The notes under the pieces were generated by a model that was not told the DNA's origin, searched no databases, and saw only the letters and a program-made list of their open reading frames with translations. This document shows positions 9,853-19,831 of a stretch of DNA of 64,000 nt, in pieces (positions within the stretch are counted from its first letter, which is position 1; each line of letters starts with the position of its first letter). This DNA comes from Elusimicrobiales bacterium (GTDB lineage Bacteria > Elusimicrobiota > Elusimicrobia > Elusimicrobiales > UBA9959). Location: positions 64,023 through 128,022 of the forward strand of contig JAMPXK010000001.1 of NCBI GenBank assembly GCA_023701245.1, written 5' to 3'. Both the position numbers and the translations under genes were made by a program.

Positions 9853-11238
9853 CTACCTGGCCGGCTTGAGCTTGGCGGAGAAATGCGGCAGTATCGCTGG
9901 CGCTTCCACCACTTCCAGGCCCTTTATCTGCTTCTTGTGTTTGGCCAGCCAGCCGCAGACCTCTATCACGTAATCTATGTGGCTCTGGGTGTAGACGCGG
10001 CGCGGCATGGCCAGGCGCACCAGCTCCATGGGGGCGGCCAGGTATTTGCCGTCCTTGTCCCGTTTGCCGAACATCAGCGTGCCTATCTCCACGCCGCGGA
10101 TGCCGCCTTCCAGGTACAGGGCGCAGGCCAGGGCCTGGGCGGGGAAGTTCTGCGGCTTTATGTGCGGCAGGAATTCCTTGGCGTTGATGTAGACGCCGTG
10201 GCCGCCGGGCGGGTTGATGATCGGCACGCCGTGCTTCAGGAGCCCCTCGCCCAGGTAGGCGGAAGAGCGGATGCGGTACTGCAGGTAATTCTCGTCGAGC
10301 ACTTCGCGCAGGCCGATGGCGATGGCCTCCAGGTCGCGGCCGGCCAGGCCGCCGTAGGTGCTGAAGCCCTCGGTGAGGATGAGCATCTGGCGGGCCTTGG
10401 CGCTCCAGTCGCGGTTGTTCATGGCCAGGAAGCCGCCGATGTTGACCAGCGCGTCTTTCTTGCTGCTCATCCAGGCGCCGTCGGCCAGTTCGAACATCTC
10501 CTCGGCTATCTCCTTCACGGGGCACTGCGCGTAGCCTTTCTCGCGCAGTTTTATGAAGTAGGCGTTCTCGGCGAAGCGCGCGCAGTCCAGGAACATGGGG
10601 ATGCCGTACTTGCGGCACAGGTTCTGCACGGCCTTGAGGTTCTCCATGGACACCGGCTGGCCGCCCAGGGAGTTGTTGGTGACGGTCATGACGCAGAGGG
10701 GGATATTTTTGGCGCCTTTGGCCTTTATGAACTTCTCCATGGCCGGCACGTCGGCGTTGCCCTTGAACGGCGCGGCCTTGCCGAAGTCCAGGGCGCCCTT
10801 GGCGGGGAAGTCCATGGCCTGCGCCCCGGAGAATTCCACGTTGGCGCGGGTAGTGTCGAAATGCGAGTTGGAGATGATGTACTTGCCTTTGCCGCCGATC
10901 ACGCCGAACAGGATCTTTTCCGCGGCGCGGCCCTGGTGCACCGGGATGACCTCGTCGAACCCGGTCAGGCTCTTTATCTCGGCCTCGAAATTGTAGTAGC
11001 TGCGGGCGCCGGCGTAGGATTCGTCGCCGGTCATGATGCCGCCCCACTGGGCCGCGCTCATGGCGCCGGTACCGGAATCGGTGAGCATGTCTATCAGCAC
11101 CTTCTCGGCCCGGATGTTGAAGAGGTTGTAATGCGCGGTCTCAAGCGCCGCTTTGCGCTCCTCGCGGGTGGTTATTCCCAGCGGCTCCACGCTCTTTATC
11201 TTGAAGGGTTCTATTATGGTCTTCCAGTTCCATTCCAT
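9853..11238 (-). CDS. tnaA: Tryptophanase / beta-eliminating lyase family
   Basis: TDSGTGAMSAAQWGGIMTGDESYAG, PVHQGRAAEKIL, SKKDALVNIGGFLAMN; VEIG as in tryptophanases rather than MERG of tyrosine phenol-lyase. Confidence 0.85.
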   Translation of the reverse strand: MEWNWKTIIEPFKIKSVEPLGITTREERKAALETAHYNLFNIRAEKVLIDMLTDSGTGAMSAAQWGGIMTGDESYAGARSYYNFEAEIKSLTGFDEVIPVHQGRAAEKILFGVIGGKGKYIISNSHFDTTRANVEFSGAQAMDFPAKGALDFGKAAPFKGNADVPAMEKFIKAKGAKNIPLCVMTVTNNSLGGQPVSMENLKAVQNLCRKYGIPMFLDCARFAENAYFIKLREKGYAQCPVKEIAEEMFELADGAWMSSKKDALVNIGGFLAMNNRDWSAKARQMLILTEGFSTYGGLAGRDLEAIAIGLREVLDENYLQYRIRSSAYLGEGLLKHGVPIINPPGGHGVYINAKEFLPHIKPQNFPAQALACALYLEGGIRGVEIGTLMFGKRDKDGKYLAAPMELVRLAMPRRVYTQSHIDYVIEVCGWLAKHKKQIKGLEVVEAPAILPHFSAKLKPAR

Positions 11239-11250
11239 GGCAATTCTCCT

Positions 11251-12300
11251 TTACTTTACCAGCAGGGTCATCAAAACGAAGTACGCCAGCATCAGCAGGG
11301 CGCCGGGCAGCAGGGCGACCCTGGCCCATTCGCGCGACTTGATGCCCAGCTTGGCGGAGCTGATGATGTTGGGGATATTTCCCGGGATCAGCATGCCCCC
11401 GGAGACCAAAAGCCCCATAAGTATGAAAGTTATCTGCCGGTCGGTCATGGCCGGGGTGATCTCGGCCGCGGCCAGGGTGGCGTTGTCGAGCACGGCGGAA
11501 ATGGAATTGGCCCAGTACAGCGCCCAGGTGGGCATCTTCAGCATGAAGCGCTCGGCCAGCGGCGTGAGGCCCGCCCCCAGGAAGACCAGCGCCATCACGA
11601 ACAGGTAAACCTTGCCGGCCCGCTTGAAGATGTCCGTGTTGCTGTCCGGGGCGTCCTCTTCCAGGCCGGCGGCCTGCGTTACGGCCGCTTTGGCCCCGCG
11701 GGCCGCCAGGGAGGCGCAGAGCAGCACGCCGGGGATCACCCAGGTGCCTATCTGCCTGAGCAGGTAGAAGAAATCCGCGTGATGCGGCGGGCCCTTTAAC
11801 TTGGCCACCACTATGGTGGAGAGCGGCTCGCCCAGCGGCGTCAGCGCGGCGCCCAGGCCTATGGCGTAACAAGCGTAGACGGTAAGCCGGATCTCGAAGG
11901 CGCGGTCGAATTTGAGCAGCGTGACCACTTCCGCCAGGATGATGGCGGAAACTATGGCCGTGAGGACGCTCGAGCCCAGGCCCAGCAGCGCTACTACGGT
12001 GAAGACGGCGCCGGGCAGGCCTGCGCGGCGGATCAGGGCGTCCAGCCAGCCTTTCAGGCGGGAGCGCACGCCGCGGAAGAGAAAGCCGACCACGGCCACG
12101 GCGGCCGTTATCGGCAGGGGCTCCTTCAGGGCCTCGTGCACCAGGTGCAGGCTCCAGAGCCCGGAGATGCTGACCGCGGCCATGCCCATCACGAAAAGAA
12201 AGGCTTCCAGTTCCTCTTCCACGCGCTTGACGGAGAAGGGCAGGACCAGCGTCATGGCCATCACCGCGGCCAGGCCGGCTACTATCAGGTAATCGGACAT
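11251..12300 (-). CDS. Multi-pass membrane protein, DUF1646-like predicted permease/cation transporter
   Basis: About 10 predicted TM segments; sits 12 bp downstream-to-upstream of tnaA on the same strand. Confidence 0.65.
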   Translation of the reverse strand: MSDYLIVAGLAAVMAMTLVLPFSVKRVEEELEAFLFVMGMAAVSISGLWSLHLVHEALKEPLPITAAVAVVGFLFRGVRSRLKGWLDALIRRAGLPGAVFTVVALLGLGSSVLTAIVSAIILAEVVTLLKFDRAFEIRLTVYACYAIGLGAALTPLGEPLSTIVVAKLKGPPHHADFFYLLRQIGTWVIPGVLLCASLAARGAKAAVTQAAGLEEDAPDSNTDIFKRAGKVYLFVMALVFLGAGLTPLAERFMLKMPTWALYWANSISAVLDNATLAAAEITPAMTDRQITFILMGLLVSGGMLIPGNIPNIISSAKLGIKSREWARVALLPGALLMLAYFVLMTLLVK

Positions 12301-12363
12301 ATGTTCCTTGCCATTGCGTTGTCACTAATATTTTAATATTTTAATAGACAGTACAAAAGCGCT

Positions 12364-13296
12364 ATGTTCAAATTCAGACGGCCCGTGGGCCTTTTTCTTT
12401 GCGGCGGCGGCGCGCTGGGCTCCTGGCAGTCCGGGGTGCTGGCGGAGCTGGTGCGCCAGGGCCTGCATTTCGACGCCGTGGCCGGCTTCAGTATCGGCTC
12501 GCTCAACGGGGCCGCCTACTGCTACGACAAGACCCATGAGTTGCGCCAGATCTGGCGCGGCCTGCAGCCGTCCCGGATCCTGCGTTTCCGCCCCCGCTAC
12601 TACCGCATCCCCCTCGAACTTTACCAGCAGGCCGGCGGCAGCCCGGTCACCCGGATGAACTTCTTCGTGCAGAACCAGCTGTCCAAGCTTACCCTGTTCT
12701 CCAGCCAGCCGGTGCGCGAACTGCTTAATAACTGGCTGGCTCGCAGCGGGCCCAAGTTCAGCCGCAACATCAAGTTCTACGTGATCAGCCACGCCGTGGA
12801 GATGAAGCTGCCGTATATCTCGGCTTTCGACGGGTCCACCCGAGGGCCCAACCTCTCCTTTATAGACGCGCTGATGGCCAGCTGCTCCATTCCCATGATC
12901 TTCCCGCCCGTGCCGGTTAGCGAGCACGGCCGCCAGTACCACCTGGTGGACGGCGGCGTGATAGGCATCGCCAACATCAACCTCAGCATCTTCGAAGGCT
13001 GCCGTACAGTCATCATGATAGGCAATTCCCGCGAAGAGGACATGAACTTCCCGGCGCAGGGCCCTTTCGGGCAGTTCGAGCGCAAGGCCCGGCGCATGCT
13101 GGCCATCCACACGCAGAAGATCTACGAATCCCGCGTTTTCATCAAGTCCGAACCGGACGTGTACCTTATAAAGCCCCCTATGGACCTGGGCGTGGGCCTG
13201 CTGGAGTTCGACGGGCTCAAATGCGACAGGGCCTTCGGCATAGGGGAGGCGGAGGCCAACAATTTCCTGCGCGGCGTGGAAGAGGGCGCCCGCTGA
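12364..13296 (+). CDS. Patatin-like phospholipase
   Basis: LCGGGALGSWQSGVLAELVRQG, GFSIGSLNG (GxSxG), late DGG (LVDGGVIG). Confidence 0.9.
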   Translation: MFKFRRPVGLFLCGGGALGSWQSGVLAELVRQGLHFDAVAGFSIGSLNGAAYCYDKTHELRQIWRGLQPSRILRFRPRYYRIPLELYQQAGGSPVTRMNFFVQNQLSKLTLFSSQPVRELLNNWLARSGPKFSRNIKFYVISHAVEMKLPYISAFDGSTRGPNLSFIDALMASCSIPMIFPPVPVSEHGRQYHLVDGGVIGIANINLSIFEGCRTVIMIGNSREEDMNFPAQGPFGQFERKARRMLAIHTQKIYESRVFIKSEPDVYLIKPPMDLGVGLLEFDGLKCDRAFGIGEAEANNFLRGVEEGAR

Positions 13297-13297
13297 C

Positions 13298-14131
13298 ATG
13301 GCCGAACTTACAGCACCTCTTTTCGCCGGCCTGGTGGCCTTCGGCGTGCTGATAGGCTTGCTGGGGTCCGCCCTGGGCGTGGGCGGCGGCATTTTCATGG
13401 TCCCGTTCCTGGTGCTGGCGCTGGGCCTGCCCATGCACCAGGCCGTGGCGGCTTCGCTGGTGGCCATAGTGGCCACTTCCAGCGCCGTGGCCGCGGTCAA
13501 CGTGGAGCGCGGCCTGGCCAATATCCGCCTGGGCATAACACTGGAACTTACCACCGCCGTCGGCTCCATCGCCGGGGCGCTGGTGGCCGGCCGCCTGCCG
13601 GCCCAGGCCATGCAGCTGCTGTTCGCGCTTATGCTTTTCCCGGTTTCCGTGCTGATGTTCCTCAAAGGCCGCCGGCCCGCCGCCGCGCCGGCCGCCGCGT
13701 CAGGGCCTGCCACGCCTTTCGACGGCGCTTTCTTCGACCCGGCGCGCGCTGCCAGTACCCAGTATAAAGTGCGCAATCTGGCGCCCGCCTCCGCCGCCTC
13801 TTTCTTCGCCGGGTCGCTGTCGGGCCTGCTGGGCATAGGCGGCGGCATAGTGCAGGTGCCGGTGATGAACCTGCTCTGCGGCGTCCCCATGAAGGCGGCG
13901 GCCGCCACCAGCAATTTCATCATAGGCGTTTCCGCCGCGGCCAGCGCCTTTGTCTACTTCAGGCGCGGGCTGGTGCCGCTGGAAGTGACGGCCGTGATAG
14001 TGGCCGGCGTGCTGGCCGGCTCTTTCCTGGGCATGTATGCCCTCTACAAGGTCCGTTCCGAAAAACTGCAGGTGGTTTTTTCCCTGCTGGTGCTGCTGAC
14101 CGGCGTGAAGATGCTGATAGAGGCGCTGTGA
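13298..14131 (+). CDS. TauE/SafE-family membrane transporter
   Basis: Multi-TM; LGSALGVGGGIFMVPFL and LLGIGGGIVQVPVMNLL repeats. Confidence 0.88.
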   Translation: MAELTAPLFAGLVAFGVLIGLLGSALGVGGGIFMVPFLVLALGLPMHQAVAASLVAIVATSSAVAAVNVERGLANIRLGITLELTTAVGSIAGALVAGRLPAQAMQLLFALMLFPVSVLMFLKGRRPAAAPAAASGPATPFDGAFFDPARAASTQYKVRNLAPASAASFFAGSLSGLLGIGGGIVQVPVMNLLCGVPMKAAAATSNFIIGVSAAASAFVYFRRGLVPLEVTAVIVAGVLAGSFLGMYALYKVRSEKLQVVFSLLVLLTGVKMLIEAL

Positions 14132-14406
14132 TGTTCACGGAAAAAGATTTCTCCAGGCTCATACAGCGCACCCTGCTGGCCGGGGTGTTCCTGAGCGCCC
14201 TGCTGCTGTTCTGCGGTTTCGCGTTCGCGGCGGCGGGCTCGCCGGCGGGCGGCGCCTGCCTGAAGGCCGGCGTGCTGGCCCTGCTGCTGACCCCGGTCGC
14301 CAGGGTGGCCATGCTGGTCTACGGCTACCTGCGCGGCGGCGAGGCGTACTTCGCCCTGGCTTCCTTTATAGTACTGGCGCTGCTCGGAATTTCCGCCCTG
14401 GTGTAG
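14128..14406 (+). CDS. DUF1634-family membrane protein
   Basis: Small 3-TM protein overlapping the TauE/SafE gene, the usual partner context. Confidence 0.75.
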   Translation: MMFTEKDFSRLIQRTLLAGVFLSALLLFCGFAFAAAGSPAGGACLKAGVLALLLTPVARVAMLVYGYLRGGEAYFALASFIVLALLGISALV

Positions 14407-14415
14407 GATACAACT

Positions 14416-15669
14416 ATGAAAAACCTGCTTCTGACGCTCCTCCTCTGCGCGGTTCCCGCCGCGGCCCAGCTGCCCGCCGGGCCGGACCCGGCCGAGGCCG
14501 CCGCCGAGGCCGACGACCTGGGCCCCGCGCTGGTGGACCTCAACGCTTCCACCCGCCCTTTCACGCTCAGCCCCGGCGCCGACGAGCGCTACGACCGCGG
14601 CATCGCCCGCATGTACCGCCTGGAATTCGACCAGGCGGAGCAGGAATTCCGCGAGATCGTGCGCCTGTCCCCCGAAAGCCCGGCGGGCTACTTCGCCCTG
14701 GCGGCCCTGAGCTGGTGGCGCTACTCCCAGAATTTCGACATGCAGGGCGGCTTCAGGCAGGTGGAGAAGGAATTCATCTCCAATTCGGACAAGGTCATAG
14801 AGCTCTGCCGGCGCATGGTGAAAGACGGGCGCGACCTGGACCAGGCGTATTTCTTCATGGGCAGCGCCTACGGCCTGCAGGGCCGCTGGTACGCCGTTCA
14901 GCGCAGCTGGTGGAGCGCTTACACGCGCGGCAAGAAGGGCCGCAAGTTCCTCAAGAAGTGCGTGGAAGTTAACCCCGCCGTCTACGACGCCTTCCTGGGG
15001 CTGGGTATTTTCGACTATTACGCCGCCACGCTGCCCGGCGCGCTGGGGCTGGGGGCCAAGTTGTTCGTGGGCGGGGACAGGGCGCGCGGCATGGAGTACG
15101 TTAAGCTGGCCAAGGAGAAGGGGCGCTTCTTCAAGGTAGAGGCCCGCTTCTTCCTTATAGAGATCTATTCCATGCACGAGAAGGATTTCAAGGCGGCCTA
15201 CGCCGAGACCGAGGCCCTGCGCCTGCTGGACCCCACCAACATGCTCTTCCGCGTGGGCGAGATCATGACCCATATCCAGGCCGAGGATTGGCCCGCCGTG
15301 CTGGCCGAGAGCGAAGCTTTCCTGGGCGCCTGGCAGCTCAAGCAGCAGAAAGGGCTGGAAAGCCAGCTGGCCATGATCTACCTGTCCGCCGGCGACGCGC
15401 TGCTGGCCATGAAGCGCTACGAGGAAGCCGTGAACTGGCTGACCACCGGCATAGAGGGCACCGGCTTCCCGGAAAAGGGCTGGGTAACCTACTGCTACCT
15501 GCGCCGCGCGCAGGCGCTGGACCTGCTGGGCCGCCGGGCCGACGCCCTGAAGGACTACCGCGCCGCCGCCGAACGGCCCAACTTCTGGGACTCCCGCAAG
15601 TACGCCAGGGCCGGCCTTAAAAAAGCGCCGGACTACAAGGAAGTCTACCGCCAGATGACGGTGGACTGA
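14416..15669 (+). CDS. Exported TPR-containing protein
   Basis: Signal peptide MKNLLLTLLLCAVPAAAQ; TPR-like helical repeats. Confidence 0.75.
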   Translation: MKNLLLTLLLCAVPAAAQLPAGPDPAEAAAEADDLGPALVDLNASTRPFTLSPGADERYDRGIARMYRLEFDQAEQEFREIVRLSPESPAGYFALAALSWWRYSQNFDMQGGFRQVEKEFISNSDKVIELCRRMVKDGRDLDQAYFFMGSAYGLQGRWYAVQRSWWSAYTRGKKGRKFLKKCVEVNPAVYDAFLGLGIFDYYAATLPGALGLGAKLFVGGDRARGMEYVKLAKEKGRFFKVEARFFLIEIYSMHEKDFKAAYAETEALRLLDPTNMLFRVGEIMTHIQAEDWPAVLAESEAFLGAWQLKQQKGLESQLAMIYLSAGDALLAMKRYEEAVNWLTTGIEGTGFPEKGWVTYCYLRRAQALDLLGRRADALKDYRAAAERPNFWDSRKYARAGLKKAPDYKEVYRQMTVD

Positions 15670-15703
15670 AAGCTTTTTCTATAATATCGTTAACGGAGAC
15701 TTT

Positions 15704-16711
15704 ATGGCTAAAACTGAATTCACGGCGGTAGTGCCGGTGGCGGGAACGGGGACGCGGCTGCGGCCGCACACGCATACTTATCCCAAGGTGCTGCTGACCG
15801 TGGGCGACAAGCCCATTATCGGGCATATCCTCGACGACCTGAAAGCCGCCGGCATAAAGAAGGTCTGCCTGGTGGTGGGGTATCTGGGCGACAAGATAAA
15901 GGATTACGTATCCGAGAATTATAAAAGCCTGGACGTCTCCTACGTGGAGCAGACCGAACAGAAGGGCCTGGGCCACGCCATCTGGCTGACCCGCCGCGAC
16001 GTCACCGGCCCTGTGCTGGTAATGCTGGGCGACACTATCCTTGACGCGGACCTGGCCAAGTTCATGACTTCCAAGGACGACTGCATAGCCGTGAAAGAAG
16101 TGGCCGACCCGCGCCGCTTCGGCGTGGTGGAAACGAAGGGCGGCTATATTTCCGCGATGGTGGAGAAACCGGAGCACCCGAAGACCAACCTGGCCATCGT
16201 GGGCATTTATTCCTTCCACAACTCCTCGGCGCTCTATAACAGCCTGGAGAAACTGGTGGATTCAGGCCGTACCACCAAGGGAGAGATCCAGTTCACCGAC
16301 GCCATGGCCGCCATGGTGAAGGCCGGCCACAAGATAAAGCCGGTGGCGATAGAAGGCTGGTACGACTGCGGCAAGCCAGAGACCCTGCTGGAGACCAACC
16401 GGCACATCCTCGACAAGAAGAAGTTCTCGCCCAGGGCGAAGAACTCGCTCATTATCCCGCCGGTGTACATTTCCCCCACGGCCGTGGTGGAGAATTCCAT
16501 AGTGGGGCCCTACGTCTCCCTGGGCGACGGCGTTAAACTGGAGTCCTCCATAATTTCGGATTCCATCGTGAACGAGAACGCCTCCATCCGGGATATGAAC
16601 CTGAGCGGGTCGCTGATAGGGCCCAGCGCCGCCGTGGTAGGCCGCAAGGACCAGCTTAACGTGGGGGAGAATTCGGAGATGCGCTTCGACAAGAAGGCCT
16701 GCGAGGTTTAA
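15704..16711 (+). CDS. Sugar-phosphate nucleotidyltransferase (RmlA/GlmU-like)
   Basis: FTAVVPVAGTGTRLRPHTHTYPKVLLTVGDKPIIGHIL; C-terminal left-handed beta-helix-like region. Confidence 0.9.
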   Translation: MAKTEFTAVVPVAGTGTRLRPHTHTYPKVLLTVGDKPIIGHILDDLKAAGIKKVCLVVGYLGDKIKDYVSENYKSLDVSYVEQTEQKGLGHAIWLTRRDVTGPVLVMLGDTILDADLAKFMTSKDDCIAVKEVADPRRFGVVETKGGYISAMVEKPEHPKTNLAIVGIYSFHNSSALYNSLEKLVDSGRTTKGEIQFTDAMAAMVKAGHKIKPVAIEGWYDCGKPETLLETNRHILDKKKFSPRAKNSLIIPPVYISPTAVVENSIVGPYVSLGDGVKLESSIISDSIVNENASIRDMNLSGSLIGPSAAVVGRKDQLNVGENSEMRFDKKACEV

Positions 16712-16736
16712 GCGCGCCCAGCAAAAAAAAGAAAAG

Positions 16737-16758
16737 GCCCGGGAGACCGGGCTTTTTT
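16737..16758. terminator. Bidirectional Rho-independent terminator between convergent genes
   Basis: GCCCGG-gaga-CCGGGC followed by TTTTTT, preceded by an A-rich tract. Confidence 0.8.
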
Positions 16759-16766
16759 CTTTGGGC

Positions 16767-17942
16767 TTATTCCAGCAGGCCCCAGTCCAGGGCCCGCAGC
16801 CTGCGCGCCGCTTCCTTAAGCCTGGCGTCGGGCTCGGTAAGCGAGAACCGCACGTAGCCTTCGCCGCAGAGGCCGAAGCCGGAGCCGGGGGCGGTCAGGA
16901 TGGCGGCTTTGTCGAGCATGAACATGACGGCGTCCAGCGAGGAGGCCTTTACCGGGGGGCGGGCCCAGACGAAGCAGCTGCCGCCGGGGTGCCTGAACTT
17001 CCAGCCGCTCGCGTCCAGCGCGGCGCAGAAAGCGTCGGCCCTGGCCTTGAAACGCGCGCGGATGGGCGGCACTATGGCCTCGTGGTGTTTGAGGCCGTAA
17101 GCCACGGCGTTCTGGATGGCGTTGAACGGGCCGGAGTCTATGTTCTCCTTGAGCTGGTTGAGCGCGCAGACCAGTTTCGAATTGCCTACCACCCAGCCCA
17201 CGCGCCAGCCGGCCATGCAGTAGGTCTTGGAGGCGGAGTAGAATTCCACGGCCACGTCGCGCGCGCCGGGCACCTGCAGGATGCTGGGCGCCGGCCGGCC
17301 GAAATACATCTCGCAGTAGGCCGCGTCCTGGGCTATGATGACGTTGTGCTTCCTGGCCCACTTCACCAGGTCGCGGTAGAAGTCCAGGCCGGCCCCGGCG
17401 CCGGTGGGGTTGTTGGGGTAGTTAAGGAAGAAGAGTTTGGTCCTGGCCAGCACCTTCTGCGGTATTTTGCCCAGGTCAGGCAGGAAATCGTTCTTCTCCT
17501 CCAGCGGCACGTCGTGGATGCGGCCGCCGGAGAGGACCACCCCGGTGCGGTAGGTGGGGTAGGTGGGGTCCGGGATAAGGCAGCAGTCGCCGGGGTTCAT
17601 CACCACGAAAGGCAGGTGGGCTATGCCTTCCTTGGACCCTATCAGGATGGAGACCTCGTCGCTGGGGTGGAAGCTGAGCCCGTGGCGGCGCTTATGCCAG
17701 GCGGAGATCTCCCGGCGCAGGGTCTCGTTGCCCTTGGTGTTGGGATAGCGGTGGTTGCGCCCGTCGCGCAGTTCGCCCGCGGCGCTGGCCACTATGCGCC
17801 GGTCGGTGGGAAGGTCCGGGTCGCCCACGGCCAGGCTGATGATGTCGCGGCCCTTGGCGCGTTCGGCGCGTTCCTTGCGGTAAAGTTCCTCGAAGAGAAA
17901 AGGTTTGAAGGACTTCAGCTTGCGGCTCAGTTCTATTTTCAT
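16767..17942 (-). CDS. Class I/II PLP aminotransferase (LL-diaminopimelate aminotransferase-like)
   Basis: GRDIISLAVGDPDLPTDRRIV...NYPNNPTGAGA...SASKTYCMAGWRVGW. Confidence 0.87.
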   Translation of the reverse strand: MKIELSRKLKSFKPFLFEELYRKERAERAKGRDIISLAVGDPDLPTDRRIVASAAGELRDGRNHRYPNTKGNETLRREISAWHKRRHGLSFHPSDEVSILIGSKEGIAHLPFVVMNPGDCCLIPDPTYPTYRTGVVLSGGRIHDVPLEEKNDFLPDLGKIPQKVLARTKLFFLNYPNNPTGAGAGLDFYRDLVKWARKHNVIIAQDAAYCEMYFGRPAPSILQVPGARDVAVEFYSASKTYCMAGWRVGWVVGNSKLVCALNQLKENIDSGPFNAIQNAVAYGLKHHEAIVPPIRARFKARADAFCAALDASGWKFRHPGGSCFVWARPPVKASSLDAVMFMLDKAAILTAPGSGFGLCGEGYVRFSLTEPDARLKEAARRLRALDWGLLE

Positions 17943-17958
17943 AAAGCGGGGCGCGGGG

Positions 17959-19221
17959 TCAACCGGGCAGCGTGATCAGGCTGAGGCCCGGCAGGTAGGT
18001 GACCAGCGCCAGCATGGCCAGCAGGATGAGCAGGAAAGGCCACACGGCGCGGTACAGCGTCGGCAGCTTGCGGTGGAAGCGGGAGCTGGCGAGGAAGAGG
18101 TTGAGCCCCAGCGGCGGCAGCATGTAGCCGATCTCCAGGTTAAGCAGGAAGATGATGCCCAGGTGCACCGGGTCTATGCCGTACTGGGCGGCCACCGGCA
18201 CTATGATAGGCACGACGATGATGATCGCCGAGAAGATCTCTATCATGTTGATGACCAGCAGGAAGGCGTTGAGCAGCAGCAGGAACAGGACCTTGCTGGA
18301 AACGTAGGTGTGCAGCCAGGCGAAGATGCGGTCCGGGATCTGCGCGTCGATGAGGTAGTTGGTGAAGCCCAGCGCCGTGCCCAGCACCATGAAGATGGCG
18401 CCGACGAGCAGCATGCTCTTCACGGCCACGCGCGGCAGGTCCTTGAAAAGGTCCAGGTCCCGGTAAATGAAGACCTCCGTCACTATAACGTAGAAGGCCA
18501 TTACCGAGGCCGCCTCGCTGGCGGTGAACAGGCCCAGGTAAATGCCGCCGATGATGACGAACGGCAGCGGCAGTTCCCAGGCCACGGCGCGGGCCGACCG
18601 CCTCAGCTCCGCGAAACGGAACGGGATGTTCTTGACGCCGGCCGCGCGCGCGGTGAAGAAGGCGTAGACGGAAAGCGCCAGGAGCAGGAGGGCGCCGGGC
18701 AGCAGGCCGGCCTTGAAAAGTTTATCTATGTCTATTTTCGCCACCAGTCCGTAGAGGATGATGGGCAGGCTGGGGGGGAACAGCAGGCCCAGGCTGCCGG
18801 TGGTGGTAAGCAGGCCCAGGTTGAACTTTTCCGGGTAGCCCTGCTTGGTGAGCATGGGGTAGAGCAGGCCGCCCAGGGCGATGATGGTGACGCCGGAGGC
18901 GCCGGTGAAAGCCGTGAACAGGGCGGTGGTGAACAGCGCCACTATGGCCAGGCCCCCGGGCATGGCGCCGAACAGGGCCTCGGCCAGGGCCAGCATGCGC
19001 TGGGGGGCCTTGCTTTCGGCCAGGACATAGCCCGAGAAGGTGAACAGCGGGATGGCGATGAGGGCCGGCAGCGAGGCCAGGCGCAGCATCTCCACGATGA
19101 CCGCGGAGGAATCTATGCCCGCGTCCGCGAACAGGAAGATGGAGCCGCCGCCGATAAGGGTGAAGACCGGCGAGCCCAGGAAGGCCAGGAGCAGGATGAG
19201 CAGCCCTATGACGAAGCCCAT
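17959..19221 (-). CDS. dctM: TRAP transporter large permease (DctM-like)
   Basis: About 12 TM; GASGVTIIALGGLLYPML, LLFPPSLPIILYG, PPLGLNLFLAS. Confidence 0.9.
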   Translation of the reverse strand: MGFVIGLLILLLAFLGSPVFTLIGGGSIFLFADAGIDSSAVIVEMLRLASLPALIAIPLFTFSGYVLAESKAPQRMLALAEALFGAMPGGLAIVALFTTALFTAFTGASGVTIIALGGLLYPMLTKQGYPEKFNLGLLTTTGSLGLLFPPSLPIILYGLVAKIDIDKLFKAGLLPGALLLLALSVYAFFTARAAGVKNIPFRFAELRRSARAVAWELPLPFVIIGGIYLGLFTASEAASVMAFYVIVTEVFIYRDLDLFKDLPRVAVKSMLLVGAIFMVLGTALGFTNYLIDAQIPDRIFAWLHTYVSSKVLFLLLLNAFLLVINMIEIFSAIIIVVPIIVPVAAQYGIDPVHLGIIFLLNLEIGYMLPPLGLNLFLASSRFHRKLPTLYRAVWPFLLILLAMLALVTYLPGLSLITLPG

Positions 19222-19724
19222 CAGAACGGCCCCTCGAAGTGGTCTTTAGGCCGGAAGATGCCGATGACGGTGTGCAGGCCGATAAGCGCGAAAGCTATCG
19301 GGATGATGAGTTCGGCCCAGCCGCCTTTCACGCCGAAGTGGTTGATGTAGAAAGCTATGGAGCCGGCGGCGAATTCGTCCCGGATGAACTTCCAGGCGGC
19401 GTAGAACAGCAGGCCGGAGGCGGCCGCGGTGAAAAGGGCGGCGAACACGTCCAGCGGGCGGTGCAGCGCCTTGGGGGCCAGTTTTACGAAGGTCTCCAGG
19501 GCGAAATGGTGGGAATAGCGCGCGGCCAGCGCCGACCCGGTGAGCCCCGCCCACAGCACCATGTGGCGCAGCAGCGGGTCCAGCCAGACTATGCCGGAGT
19601 GGAACAGGATGCGCAGCAGCACCTGCAGGAAGGACAGGACCACCATGGCGAAGATCAGGCCGACCACAACGGCCTTCTCGGCTTTCACTAACTGGTCTTC
19701 GGCTTTGAACAACAGGCGCATCAC
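19221..19724 (-). CDS. dctQ: TRAP transporter small permease (DctQ-like)
   Basis: 4-TM protein adjacent to DctM; WLDPLLRHMVLWAGLTGSALAAR. Confidence 0.87.
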   Translation of the reverse strand: MMRLLFKAEDQLVKAEKAVVVGLIFAMVVLSFLQVLLRILFHSGIVWLDPLLRHMVLWAGLTGSALAARYSHHFALETFVKLAPKALHRPLDVFAALFTAAASGLLFYAAWKFIRDEFAAGSIAFYINHFGVKGGWAELIIPIAFALIGLHTVIGIFRPKDHFEGPF

Positions 19725-19831
19725 TAGATTATTCTAAATGTCCGCCCCGCATCGCAATACCCGCCATTTTTTGTATCATAGTCGCAGGGCAGCTCTCTCT
19801 GTCGCGGCCGTCAGTTAACGGAGGAAGAAAC

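Noticed and set aside
9883-11799. 638-aa + strand ORF opposite tnaA
   Set aside because: Antisense to strongly supported tryptophanase; no recognisable motifs.
12326-12346. AT-rich TAATATTTTAATATTTTAAT direct repeat in a GC-rich genome
   Set aside because: Lies in the divergent promoter region of 12300(-)/12364(+); ordinary promoter AT-richness explains it.
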